A DNA stretch of 64,000 nucleotides from JANQRZ01 sp965214485 (GTDB lineage Bacteria; Bacteroidota; Rhodothermia; Rhodothermales; JANQRZ01): contig CBDCBW010000015.1 of assembly GCA_965214485.1 (NCBI GenBank), positions 310,001 to 374,000 of the forward strand, in the 5' to 3' direction. This document shows, piece by piece, positions 17,261-25,205 of the stretch (its first letter is position 1; every line of letters starts with the position of its first letter). The notes under the pieces are model-generated. The model did no database searches. It was given only the letters and a program-made list of their open reading frames with translations, and was not told the DNA's origin. The translations under genes and the position numbers were made by a program.

Positions 17261-17596
17261 TCACGCTGCCCTCGCCGGTGCTTCCAGCACACGCACCTCG
17301 ACGCGGCGGCCGGCGCGGGCCAGCATGTTCACGAGGGCGTCCACGGTGAAGCGCTCCAGCTTGCCGCGCACGAGGTCGCTCACGCGCGGCTGCGTCACGC
17401 CGAGCCGCTCGGCGGCCTCCGTCTGCGTCAGCTCCTCGGCCTCGACGTAGCGGGCCAGCTCGATGCCAAGTGTCGAGCGGAGCTTGAGGTTCGCGGCCTC
17501 CTCGGGGTCGAAGCCGAGGTCGGCGAACACGTTACCCGAGCCGTGGGTGACGGGAAGCTCAGGCGTCGAGGCGAGGCGGTCGGGGGGCGTGCTCAT
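17261..17596 (-). CDS. HigA-like XRE-family antitoxin
   Basis: 111 residues. The C-terminal half is a helix-turn-helix (ELTQTEAAERLGVTQPRVSDLVRGKLERFTVDALVNMLARAG), as in HigA2/HTH_37 antitoxins. It overlaps the end of the upstream toxin gene by 4 bases (17593-17596), in the toxin-first order usual for HigBA. It probably neutralises the toxin and represses the pair. Confidence 0.85.
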   Translation of the reverse strand: MSTPPDRLASTPELPVTHGSGNVFADLGFDPEEAANLKLRSTLGIELARYVEAEELTQTEAAERLGVTQPRVSDLVRGKLERFTVDALVNMLARAGRRVEVRVLEAPARAA

Positions 17597-17994
17597 CGGT
17601 CGGGGGCGTGAGGGTGGGTGAGATCGTGAACGGTCCGCTCATCGTCGGCTCTCCGCTCGACGAGGGCTTTGTAGCGGGCGCGGCCGAGGTCGAAGTCGGC
17701 CGGGGCCGTCTTCCTAGTCTTCTTCTCGAATACGTGGAGGACGTAGACCGCCTCCTCGAAGCGGGCGACGTAGAACGAGCGGAAGGCCCGGCCCTCGTCG
17801 CGGATGCGAATCTCGAAGACGCCGGGCCCAACGCTCTTGATCGGCTTGAAGTCTTGGGGCTGAAGTCCGGCCTGCACGCGGTCGAGCTGGAAGCCCATCG
17901 CACGCCGGGCACCGGGCGGAAGTGCGCGGGTGTCGGCGAGGGTGGAGCCGAGCCAGTCAACCGGCTTCGGGGACCCGGTGGGTTCGTCAGGCAT
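17593..17994 (-). CDS. HigB/Gp49-like toxin of the RelE superfamily
   Basis: 133 residues. The core VGPGVFEIRIRDEGRAFRSFYVARFEEAVYVLHVFEKKTRKTAPADFDLGRARY matches the phage-derived Gp49-like HigB family of ribosome-dependent mRNA interferases. Toxin and antitoxin overlap. The pair sits at the edge of the island that runs to the tRNA genes and could stabilise it. Confidence 0.85.
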   Translation of the reverse strand: MPDEPTGSPKPVDWLGSTLADTRALPPGARRAMGFQLDRVQAGLQPQDFKPIKSVGPGVFEIRIRDEGRAFRSFYVARFEEAVYVLHVFEKKTRKTAPADFDLGRARYKALVERRADDERTVHDLTHPHAPDR

Positions 17995-18062
17995 TCGGAG
18001 AGGTTATACAGGATGTGGCATAGGGCGTTCCACCTCACGCATGCCGTCTGGCCGCTCGCTCC

Positions 18063-18359
18063 TCAGCCCTCGACCGTGCTGCCTACCGTGCTGCCCGTCC
18101 CGAACACCCGCTCCAGATGGAGCGCGCCGGCGTCGGGAGCGTAGGCCGCGTAAAGCCGCTCCACCATCGCCACCGACGTGCCGAGGATGCGAGCGATGAT
18201 GAACAGCGGCACCCCGGCGAGGGCGAGCCGCGTCCCCGCCGAGTGGCGGAGGCTGTACGCCGTGATGTTCTTCTTGACGCCGGCCGCTTGCGCGAACCGG
18301 GCGAGCTGCTTCGAGAGGTACCGCATCTCCACCGCGCCACCGCCGGGCAGCGTAAACAC
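18063..18359 (-). pseudogene. Tyrosine recombinase C-terminal remnant
   Basis: The frame encodes only the end of a phage-type integrase catalytic domain (TAYSLRHSAGTRLALAGVPLFIIARILGTSVAMVERLYAAYAPD). The Arg of the RHS box is kept, but the LGH His is Thr, and the N-terminal core and arm-binding regions are missing. It lies downstream of the restriction-modification gene on the same strand. A decayed integrase here supports a mobile origin for 17.2-24.8 kb. Confidence 0.8.
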
Positions 18360-18524
18360 GGGGCCGTCCCCCTCCCCCGTCCGCTCCGCCGCCCGCCGCC
18401 GGAGAGATGGAACGTTCAGGGAAGTACCGACCGACGCGAGAGTACCGGGTCAACATGGAGGACCGGGCGCTCCTGACGGCCGACCGGTTCCAAACGTAGC
18501 GAAGTGACTGAACACTCCGCGAGG

Positions 18525-21500
18525 TCACACCGCGTACTCTCCCTCCTCAGTGAGCCGGGCCTGACCGAGCTCGACGAGGGTGTCGAGCAGGTCGGATACG
18601 TCACGGCGGGGGGCACGGCGGAAGGCGCGGGCGACGGCCTCGGCGGACGCGGGCGCGCTCGTCTCCTGCAACACGCGGCGGACGGCGCGGGCGCGCTCGG
18701 GGAGCACCGACGGCCACGGCTCCGGCTCGGCGGATCGTGCTTCGACTTCGAGTGCCTCGACTTCCAGTTCCGCCTGGGTTGTCTCACCCGGAGCTTGGAA
18801 CGCAGGGCGGAGGTAGCGAACGAGGCCGCCGGCTTCCTCAGCCTGCCGTTCGAGGTTCAGCAGCGAGAGGCGGCGAACAATCTCGGCGGGTGCTGAACCT
18901 ACAGGCCACCCGTAAGCATCGGCCACGGCGCGGTCGAGGTCAGCGTGAATCTGAGCAAGGAGGGAGAGACCCACCGCCCGGTGCGTCCGTTGCTGCTTCT
19001 CCGTGAGCGGCTCGCCTTCCTCCTCAGCCGCTTCGCGCTCGGCCTCCATCACGTTGTATATCTCGGTGTAGGTGAGGCGGGGGTGCGCGGCGAGGACGCG
19101 GACACGGTGGGCGTCGAGCCGCTCGGCTGCTTCGCGGATCGTGTCCTTCTGCGCGTCGGTGGCGTCGGGGAAGGGGAAGCGGTCGAAAACCTCGCTGTGC
19201 GTGTAGCGCGGCCGATCTTCCAGTGTGCCTCCCTTCTCGACGGCCCACGTCGTGTGAATCCGACTGGAGAGGACGCCGAAGTGGTACGGGTCTTCGAACG
19301 CGAGCACAACGACGGAGTTGTTGGCGAGGGCATCGGCTCCGAGGTATGCGAAGTAGCGGTGCTTCGAGGTTTCGACGGTCCCGAGGTAGCGTGTGAGTCC
19401 TTCCGTGGCGAGTCGCATCTCGGGGCGCTCCCATCCATGAATCCACCAGAGATCGCGGATTTTCGGCCGGTTGTTCTCGTCACGGAACGGCTTAACGGTG
19501 TCGTAGAGGTGGGCGTAAGCGTTGGGATAGCCGTCGCGCAATTCGTGCTCCGTAAGGCCGAAAGTGTCGATCACGAGTTGCTCGCGCGGGTTCCCCTTCT
19601 TGATCTGCGTGCCGCCCCAGAAGGTTTTGAGGAGGGCGTGGCTCGCGCCGTCGGTCTCGAACTCGGCTGCGGTCTCGGGTGAGACGAGGAAGCCGTCGCC
19701 GTTGAGTTGGACGCCCGTGTGGGTAACGCCTTCGTTCGCTCGCAGAGGAGAAAGCGTAGCCGGATCGACACCGGCGCGCAGATCGGAGTAGACCGTACCC
19801 CGCTCGACCACGATCTCGGCGTGGCGAGGCTCATCCTCCGGGGCGTCTTCGCTGCCCCTGACAAGCTCGACGCGGAGGACCGCACCCTCAGCCGGTCCGG
19901 GCACTCCGACCGTCATCGCAACGCGGACGGCAGCGGCGTACACGTCGTCCACCCACGGGTGATCGGGCACAGCGACGGCGAGCGCGAGGGGCGGAGGGGC
20001 TTTCGTGCCTCCGTCGCCCGCAAGGTGGTAGGCAACGACGCGGCGGCTCTGGGTTTGCGAAATCGAGTTGGTAGTGATAAGCCCGAACCGCTCGGCCTCG
20101 CCTCCACGCACGGCCTCAGCCGCCTTGTGCCACCAATACATCACGTAGTCCGAACTGTGCGGGAGTTCGGGGTAGGCTTCGCGGAGAGCCTCGGCATAGC
20201 CCGCCCCAAGCACGTCGCGCATTCGCTTCGATCCGACGAACGGCGGGTTGCCGATGATGAAATCGGCGTCGGGCCAGTCGGCAGGTCGGGCATCGGCGTA
20301 GTCGTAGACAACGCGCCGGGCTGTTGGGTCGGGGATGAGCTTGCCAGTCGCCGGGTGGGGCTTCGTCGTCCGGCCGTCCCAGATCGTAAGCGGCTCGCCG
20401 TCGTCGCCCGTGCGCGGGGCACGGTCGGAGAAGTCCAACACGGCGTCTCGCTGCTCGACGTTGCCGTAGGCGTGGAGGATCGGCTCGGCGAGCGCCTGCG
20501 GCCCGCCGTAGGTGCGGAGGTGCCATTGCAGGAACCCGATCCACAGCACGAGGTCGGCGATCGCGGCGGCGCGGGGGTTCACCTCGATCCCGAGGAGCTG
20601 CGCCGGGGTGACGGCGGCCTGCTCCATCTCCAGCGTCGTCTCGCCGTAGCGCTCCAACACCTGCCGGACCTCGGCTTCGAGCCGCTTCAAGTGCTCCAGC
20701 GTGACGTAGAGGAAATTTCCCGAGCCGCACGCCGGGTCGAGCACGCGGAGGCTCGTCAGCCGCCGGAGGAAACCCCGCAGCGTCTCCACGATCTCGGCGC
20801 GGGCACTGCGCTCGGCCTGCTGCCGCGCCCGGTCGGTGTCGTAGCTCGCGGCCTCGCGCTCCTCCTCGATCCGGGCCACGGCCACCTGCACCGCGTCCCA
20901 CTCCTCCCGCAGCGGGTCGATCACCGTCGGCATCACGAGGCGCTCGACGTAGGCGCGGGGCGTGTAGTGCGCGCCGAGCTTGTGCCGCTCGCGCGGGTCG
21001 AGCGCCCGCTCCAAGAGCGTCCCGAAGATCGCCGGCTCGACGTTCGTCCAGTCCGAGGTCGAGGCGTCGAGGAGCAGGCCGAGCTGGTCGGCCGTGAGGG
21101 GAAGCGCGGTGCGGTCGTGGAAGAGCCGCCCGTTGAAGCGGCGCACGCGGGCTTTGAGCGCGGGGCTGAACCCGCCCGCGTCCATCGTCGCCCACAGGCT
21201 CTCCAGCGCGTCGGGGAGCACATCGAGGAGGGACCCGTCGGCGGTCCCGTCCCGGTACTCGCGGAGGAGGGTGGTGAACGAGGCTTCGGGGATCAGCGCC
21301 GTGTCCTCGGCAAACATCGTGAAGAGGCACCGCGTGAGAAAGCCGAAGACCGTATCCGGCGCGTGTCCCTGCCCCTCGAACTCGGCGGCGAGCCGGGCGA
21401 GCGTCCCGGCGAGCTTGCGCGTCACCTCGGCCTGCCGCCGGGTCGGGTCGAGCGCGTGCGGGTCGGTGAAGGCGAGGCGGAGCGTAGCCCGAGCCTCAGG

Positions 21501-22106
21501 CCGGTGGAGGTCGTCGAGGAAGAGCCGGTAGCCGCGCTGATCGGGGAAGGCGCTGTAGCGCTGCGGGTGGCCGAAGTTGGCGTAGAGGTCGAAGCAGTAC
21601 CCCACGTCGCACGCGATCACGAGCGGCGGGACGGGTTCGGTGTGGAGGTCCTCGTCGGTCGGCACGTCGAGGTTGCGGGCGTAGCGGGCGGCCTGCTCCT
21701 TCGCCGCCTTGATCGCCCGCTCCCACGCGGCCGACCCCCGCGTACCGTGCCCGGTGCTCTGGGTCTTGCCGCGCTTCTTCCGCTCCTCGTCCACGCCCTG
21801 CTTGGTCTCCAGCACGAAGCACCCCCGCTTGTAGAGGTCGATCCGCCCGGCCGAGGTCGCCCGGCCGTCCTGAAAGACGACGGGCCGCTCGAAGACGTAG
21901 GCATCCCTGCCAGGGTCCTTCGTCGCCGGGTCGGGAGCGGGGGTGCCGAGCAGCCCGCACAGCTCGATCAGGAAGCTCTGCGCGTTGGCAAGCTCGGCTG
22001 CCTGTGCCTCCTTCCACTTCGCCACGAACGCCTCCACGTCGGCCTCGGCCACATCGTCCGGTGGAAGGTCGGGCGGGAGGAATGGGCGGGCGAGACTCTC
22101 GGGCAT
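18525..22106 (-). CDS. Type IIL (MmeI-like) restriction-modification enzyme
   Basis: 1193 residues in one chain. N-terminal PD-(D/E)XK nuclease: Asp90 in GRIDLYKRG, then Glu100-x-Lys102 in VLETKQG. A helical linker leads to the gamma-class N6-adenine methyltransferase with motif I DPACGSGNF (457-465) and catalytic NPPF (620-623). The C-terminal part (FPFPDATDAQKD, then VRRLSLLNLERQAEEAGGLVRYLRP) matches the target-recognition and tail regions of MmeI-family enzymes. All key residues are present, so it is predicted active: one enzyme that both modifies one strand and cuts at a distance. The recognition site cannot be read by eye. Confidence 0.88.
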   Translation of the reverse strand: MPESLARPFLPPDLPPDDVAEADVEAFVAKWKEAQAAELANAQSFLIELCGLLGTPAPDPATKDPGRDAYVFERPVVFQDGRATSAGRIDLYKRGCFVLETKQGVDEERKKRGKTQSTGHGTRGSAAWERAIKAAKEQAARYARNLDVPTDEDLHTEPVPPLVIACDVGYCFDLYANFGHPQRYSAFPDQRGYRLFLDDLHRPEARATLRLAFTDPHALDPTRRQAEVTRKLAGTLARLAAEFEGQGHAPDTVFGFLTRCLFTMFAEDTALIPEASFTTLLREYRDGTADGSLLDVLPDALESLWATMDAGGFSPALKARVRRFNGRLFHDRTALPLTADQLGLLLDASTSDWTNVEPAIFGTLLERALDPRERHKLGAHYTPRAYVERLVMPTVIDPLREEWDAVQVAVARIEEEREAASYDTDRARQQAERSARAEIVETLRGFLRRLTSLRVLDPACGSGNFLYVTLEHLKRLEAEVRQVLERYGETTLEMEQAAVTPAQLLGIEVNPRAAAIADLVLWIGFLQWHLRTYGGPQALAEPILHAYGNVEQRDAVLDFSDRAPRTGDDGEPLTIWDGRTTKPHPATGKLIPDPTARRVVYDYADARPADWPDADFIIGNPPFVGSKRMRDVLGAGYAEALREAYPELPHSSDYVMYWWHKAAEAVRGGEAERFGLITTNSISQTQSRRVVAYHLAGDGGTKAPPPLALAVAVPDHPWVDDVYAAAVRVAMTVGVPGPAEGAVLRVELVRGSEDAPEDEPRHAEIVVERGTVYSDLRAGVDPATLSPLRANEGVTHTGVQLNGDGFLVSPETAAEFETDGASHALLKTFWGGTQIKKGNPREQLVIDTFGLTEHELRDGYPNAYAHLYDTVKPFRDENNRPKIRDLWWIHGWERPEMRLATEGLTRYLGTVETSKHRYFAYLGADALANNSVVVLAFEDPYHFGVLSSRIHTTWAVEKGGTLEDRPRYTHSEVFDRFPFPDATDAQKDTIREAAERLDAHRVRVLAAHPRLTYTEIYNVMEAEREAAEEEGEPLTEKQQRTHRAVGLSLLAQIHADLDRAVADAYGWPVGSAPAEIVRRLSLLNLERQAEEAGGLVRYLRPAFQAPGETTQAELEVEALEVEARSAEPEPWPSVLPERARAVRRVLQETSAPASAEAVARAFRRAPRRDVSDLLDTLVELGQARLTEEGEYAV

Positions 22107-22236
22107 GGGCGTGAGCTACCGTTCGAAGGACCGCAAGAAACCGCGAGTCGAGCAAACAATCAACTCCACCGGGGACAAGTCAGAGATCGGATGGTATGGT
22201 TGACTATCACAGCTTCCGGCACGCCCCTCTGGTCTC

Positions 22237-22594
22237 ATGCCCGACGATCACATCCCGAAGCACCTCCGTGGCCTCCCGCCGGGTGCGCGCGCGCAACTGA
22301 CGCCGGAGGATGACCGCTTCCTCCAAGACCTCCGCACCGAGGCCGAGCGAACCGAGCGCAGCGTGAGGGCCGAGGGCGGAGCATGGGCCTTTCCTGTGTC
22401 GCGCCCGATGGCGCTCCTCTTCGACCGGCTCTCCGTCGCCGTTCACCGTCGAGGACGCGCTCGCCGAGGGTGAGTTGCTCGGCATGGATGCGGAGGCCGT
22501 CGAGGAGGCCGATGAGCAGATGAGGCAGCACGAGGTGGTGAGCGATGGGCCAATGGGCTATGTCAAACATCCCGAGGAGAGAAGCTGGTTTTGA
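22237..22594 (+). pseudogene. Small acidic protein gene, apparently frameshifted
   Basis: The first part opens MPDDHIPKHLRGLPPGARAQ and runs in frame 1 to a stop at about 22473. From about 22400 on, the +1 frame looks coding instead (TVEDALAEGELLGMDAEAV, ending EERSWF) and stops at 22592-22594. Together they would make one protein of about 118 residues, so a single-base indel between about 22380 and 22430 is likely. The stop overlaps the TTG start of the next gene (TTGA), as in a coupled operon. Family not recognised. Confidence 0.5.
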
Positions 22595-23745
22595 GCTACC
22601 CCTCCTGGCACAACCCATTTTGGCCTGAGCGCCCCATTGCAAGTGTGAGATCCCTCTATATCGAGATGCGCTTCGACGGGCAGCGTTTAGCGAGCGGTAC
22701 GGGATTCGTGGTAGAGACACGAACAGGGCCAGCACTGATTACGAACCGCCACAACCTCAGAGGTCGCAACAACAAAACTGGGCAACCACTCTCCTCTACA
22801 GGAGGGATACCAAATGAGGTGATGATTCTGCATCACCGCTCAGAAGAGCTAGGGTACTGGGTCGAGCGGGTCGAAAAACTATACCCAGAGGGGAGTGACT
22901 CCTCAACCGAAGACCGGCGGTGGATAGAGCACCCCGTATACGGCGAAAAGATGGACCTCGTGGCGCTTCCCCTAGCACAACTCGAAAGGATACAACTGTA
23001 CCCGTGGAGGCCCGGACTACCGCCCGAATCATGTTATCACCTAGTACTCGATCGCTCCACTGCCCTTCCCAACATTCCTCATCCTGCGGATGGAGACTTC
23101 CCGATAGACGTCCGTCCGGCTGATGCGGTTAGCGTCATAGGATTTCCCTTCGGCGAGCGTATGCACTGGACTCCCAACGAGGTCGATGATCGTTTCCCGC
23201 CCGGCCCTTTGAAAAAATATGAGCCTCTAAGAGATAAGCTAAAAGCCTTGAACGAGGAACTTGAAGCTGTACGTTATGAACTCGGAATAAGCGTAGAGGG
23301 CCAACTACCAGAAACCCTCGATCAGAAGTTCACAAAAGCGTTCCGGGATCTAAACCGACGCTTTCATGAGCTAAGTGCGGAGTACCAAGACATCCCGAGC
23401 ATGAAAGGGGGCTTACCCGTTTGGGCCACAGGGTTCATAGCTTCAGAGCCTAATCTGGACCTCGGTGGCATGCCCCTATTGTTGATCGATTGCCGGACCA
23501 GACGAGGGCAGTCTGGATCTCCAGTTATTGCTTGCAGGAATCCAGGGACAGTGCGCCTGGTGAGTGCGAACCAGCGCGAGGTTCAGTTGGCAACATCGGC
23601 ATACCGATTTATCGGTGTGTACAGTGGTCGAATCAACTCCGAATCCGACTTGGGCTACGTTTGGAAGGCAAGCGCAGTGCGGGATCTTGTCGCTGTGATG
23701 GGAGGGGAGCCTTTGCCCGAGAGATGGGCGCCGCAGCAGCCCTGA
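22591..23745 (+). CDS. Trypsin-like serine protease, island-encoded
   Basis: 384 residues from a TTG start that overlaps the upstream stop. A chymotrypsin/trypsin-like fold is suggested by GTGFVVETRTGPALITNRHN (catalytic His), MDLVALPL (catalytic Asp) and RRGQSGSPVI (catalytic Ser). About 90 residues between Asp and Ser form a charged, probably coiled insertion (LKALNEELEAVRYELG). No signal peptide, so it acts in the cytoplasm. Codon use is less GC-biased than in neighbours, a sign of transfer. Trypsin-like proteases occur as effectors in some bacterial defence systems, but no partner sensor is visible here. Confidence 0.75.
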   Translation: MSYPSWHNPFWPERPIASVRSLYIEMRFDGQRLASGTGFVVETRTGPALITNRHNLRGRNNKTGQPLSSTGGIPNEVMILHHRSEELGYWVERVEKLYPEGSDSSTEDRRWIEHPVYGEKMDLVALPLAQLERIQLYPWRPGLPPESCYHLVLDRSTALPNIPHPADGDFPIDVRPADAVSVIGFPFGERMHWTPNEVDDRFPPGPLKKYEPLRDKLKALNEELEAVRYELGISVEGQLPETLDQKFTKAFRDLNRRFHELSAEYQDIPSMKGGLPVWATGFIASEPNLDLGGMPLLLIDCRTRRGQSGSPVIACRNPGTVRLVSANQREVQLATSAYRFIGVYSGRINSESDLGYVWKASAVRDLVAVMGGEPLPERWAPQQP

Positions 23746-24247
23746 CTTTTGGTTGCTCAGATTCTCGCTCTGCCAAGTGCGAGGTATTACAAGCGTCCGC
23801 CCTACACGAGCATGGGGCGGACACTTCAGAGCGAGAGGCTAGGGGCATCAGAACAATTCGTGCCCCCGCTGCGCCGCCTCCAACATCGCCTCCTCCTCAG
23901 CCTGTGCCTCCAGCATCGTTTCGGCTTCCGCCTCGAAGCCTGCACGTCGAGGAGCTACGACTATAGCCCTGCCGTGGACGCGCTGGAGAAGGAGGTGCGC
24001 GTCCGCAAGGCGAAGGAGCGGAAGGACGGTACCGCGCTCGTCTCGCGTGCTACCGGGTACGTCCGCGTGAGTGCGGCCGAGGCCGTCGAGACCTTCGCGG
24101 GTCTGCCGGTCGAGAAGAACCTCGCTCCCGCCGGGGCACGTCCGTTCTGAGGACACCCCGTAGGCCCATCAACGGCGCGGGCGGGGTGGTAGGACACCCC
24201 GCCCGCTTGCCGGTCCCTGAGACACGCAACGCCAACAGGAACCAGCT
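23746..24247. other. Spacer without a confident gene
   Basis: Frames are open on both strands (for example 23749-24150 plus and 23848-24156 minus), but neither gives a recognisable protein. The plus frame from about 23962 (VDALEKEVRVRKAKERKDG) could be the tail of a broken small gene. The stretch is best read as decayed island DNA. Confidence 0.4.
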
Positions 24248-24738
24248 ATGCAGAAGCTACGCAACCCCGACGCCGAGAAGTACCGCGCTCACCTCTTCTC
24301 CGGCGTCCCGCTCTACTCCACCTGCCTCGTCCACGAGGCCGACTTCGCCTTCGCTGAGCGCACCCAGGTGTGCAGCCCCGAGGCCGTTGCCTCGCTCCTG
24401 ATCGACTACTTTCGCGACAAGGACCGCGAGGAGTTCGTCGTCGTGCTGCTCGACACGGCCAACACCGTGACGGGCCTGCACGTCGTCTCGGTCGGCGGGC
24501 TAGCCGCGTCGATTGTCGAGGCGAGACAGGTGTTCAAAGCGGCGTTCCTCTCGAACGCCGCCGCGCTCATCCTCGCTCACAATCACCCGTCTGGCAACCC
24601 GGAGCCGTCGAAGGAGGGACGTTGCTATCACGAAGACGCTGAAGGAGGTCTCGAAGGTGATGGGGGTGCCGATCCACGACCACCTCATCATCACCGAGCG
24701 GAGCTACACGAGCCCTCGCCGAGCGCGGGCTGTGCTGA
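24248..24738 (+). pseudogene. RadC/JAB-domain protein, two frameshifts
   Basis: RadC-family gene: KLRNPDAEKYRAHLFSGVPLYS, then VVLLDTANTVTGLHVVSVGG, then the JAMM metal motif HNHPSGNPEPS. An extra G at about 24616-24618 shifts the frame before DVAITKTLKEVSKVMGVPIHDHLIITE, and an extra C at about 24713-24715 shifts it again before SLAERGLC and the stop. Removing both bases restores a normal family C-terminus. RadC-like JAMM proteins are frequent on integrative elements. Two homopolymer indels could also be assembly errors. Confidence 0.78.
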
Positions 24739-24818
24739 AAAAAGGCCGTTGAGGAGGGTCCGTGTGCCCCATATGCGCCTCACCTCTCGACGTCCCGCTT
24801 ACTGATAAACGCCAAAGA

Positions 24819-24852
24819 GCCCCAGAATCGACATTTCCGCGTCGTCTGGGGC
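24819..24852 (-). terminator. Terminator hairpin between radC remnant and tRNA genes
   Basis: GCCCCAGA (24819-24826) pairs with TCTGGGGC (24845-24852). T-rich tracts on both sides (GCTTTT on plus, CTCTTT on minus) allow bidirectional use. On the minus strand it ends the tRNA-Pro/tRNA-Thr transcript. Confidence 0.6.
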
Positions 24853-24864
24853 GCTTTTGGGAGG

Positions 24865-24937
24865 AGCCAATGACCGGACTCGAACCGGTGACCTGCTCAT
24901 TACGAGTGAGCTGCTCTACCAACTGAGCTACATTGGC
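24865..24937 (-). tRNA. tRNA-Thr (anticodon CGT)
   Basis: On the minus strand GCCAATG pairs with CATTGGC as acceptor stem. The D-arm region TAGCTCAGTTGGTAGAGC and T-arm GGTTCGAGTCC are standard. The anticodon loop CTCGTAA in stem GCTCA/TGAGC gives anticodon CGT, reading ACG. CCA is not encoded. Confidence 0.95.
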
Positions 24938-24968
24938 AGTCCGACCCACGAAGGCTGGGCCAGTCTTG

Positions 24969-25042
<74 letters not shown>

Positions 25043-25205
25043 AGGTTGGACAGGCGGCCAATATAAAGCGGGGGTGTAGCGGCAGGCAAAAGGAGTTTCC
25101 GGGAAAGGAAAGCGGAAGCGGTCCGCTCCCTGCCGCTCCCCTGCTTTCACGATGTCTGCACCGGGCGCGCCGTAGTTTCTCCGGCCTCTTCACCGCCGCG
25201 CTGCC

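Larger units (their letters stand above)
17261..24738. other. Decaying genomic island next to tRNA-Thr/tRNA-Pro
   Basis: The segment groups genes typical of mobile DNA: a HigBA-like pair, a truncated tyrosine recombinase, a type IIL restriction-modification enzyme, a trypsin-like protease in visibly AT-richer DNA, a frameshifted small gene and a frameshifted RadC. It ends about 80 bases before tRNA-Thr, a usual integration target. I did not find a direct repeat of the tRNA 3' end at the far side, so exact borders are unknown. Confidence 0.6.

Noticed and set aside
18407..18499. 30-codon plus-strand frame after the recombinase remnant
   Set aside because: Too short and unmatched; may be a fragment but nothing supports expression.
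19707..22313. 868-codon open frame on the plus strand
   Set aside because: Antisense of the type IIL restriction-modification gene; no recognisable motifs.
23848..24156. Minus-strand small protein ending in a Glu/Ala-rich stretch
   Set aside because: No recognisable fold, competing frame on the other strand, and decayed surroundings; listed only as an undecided spacer.
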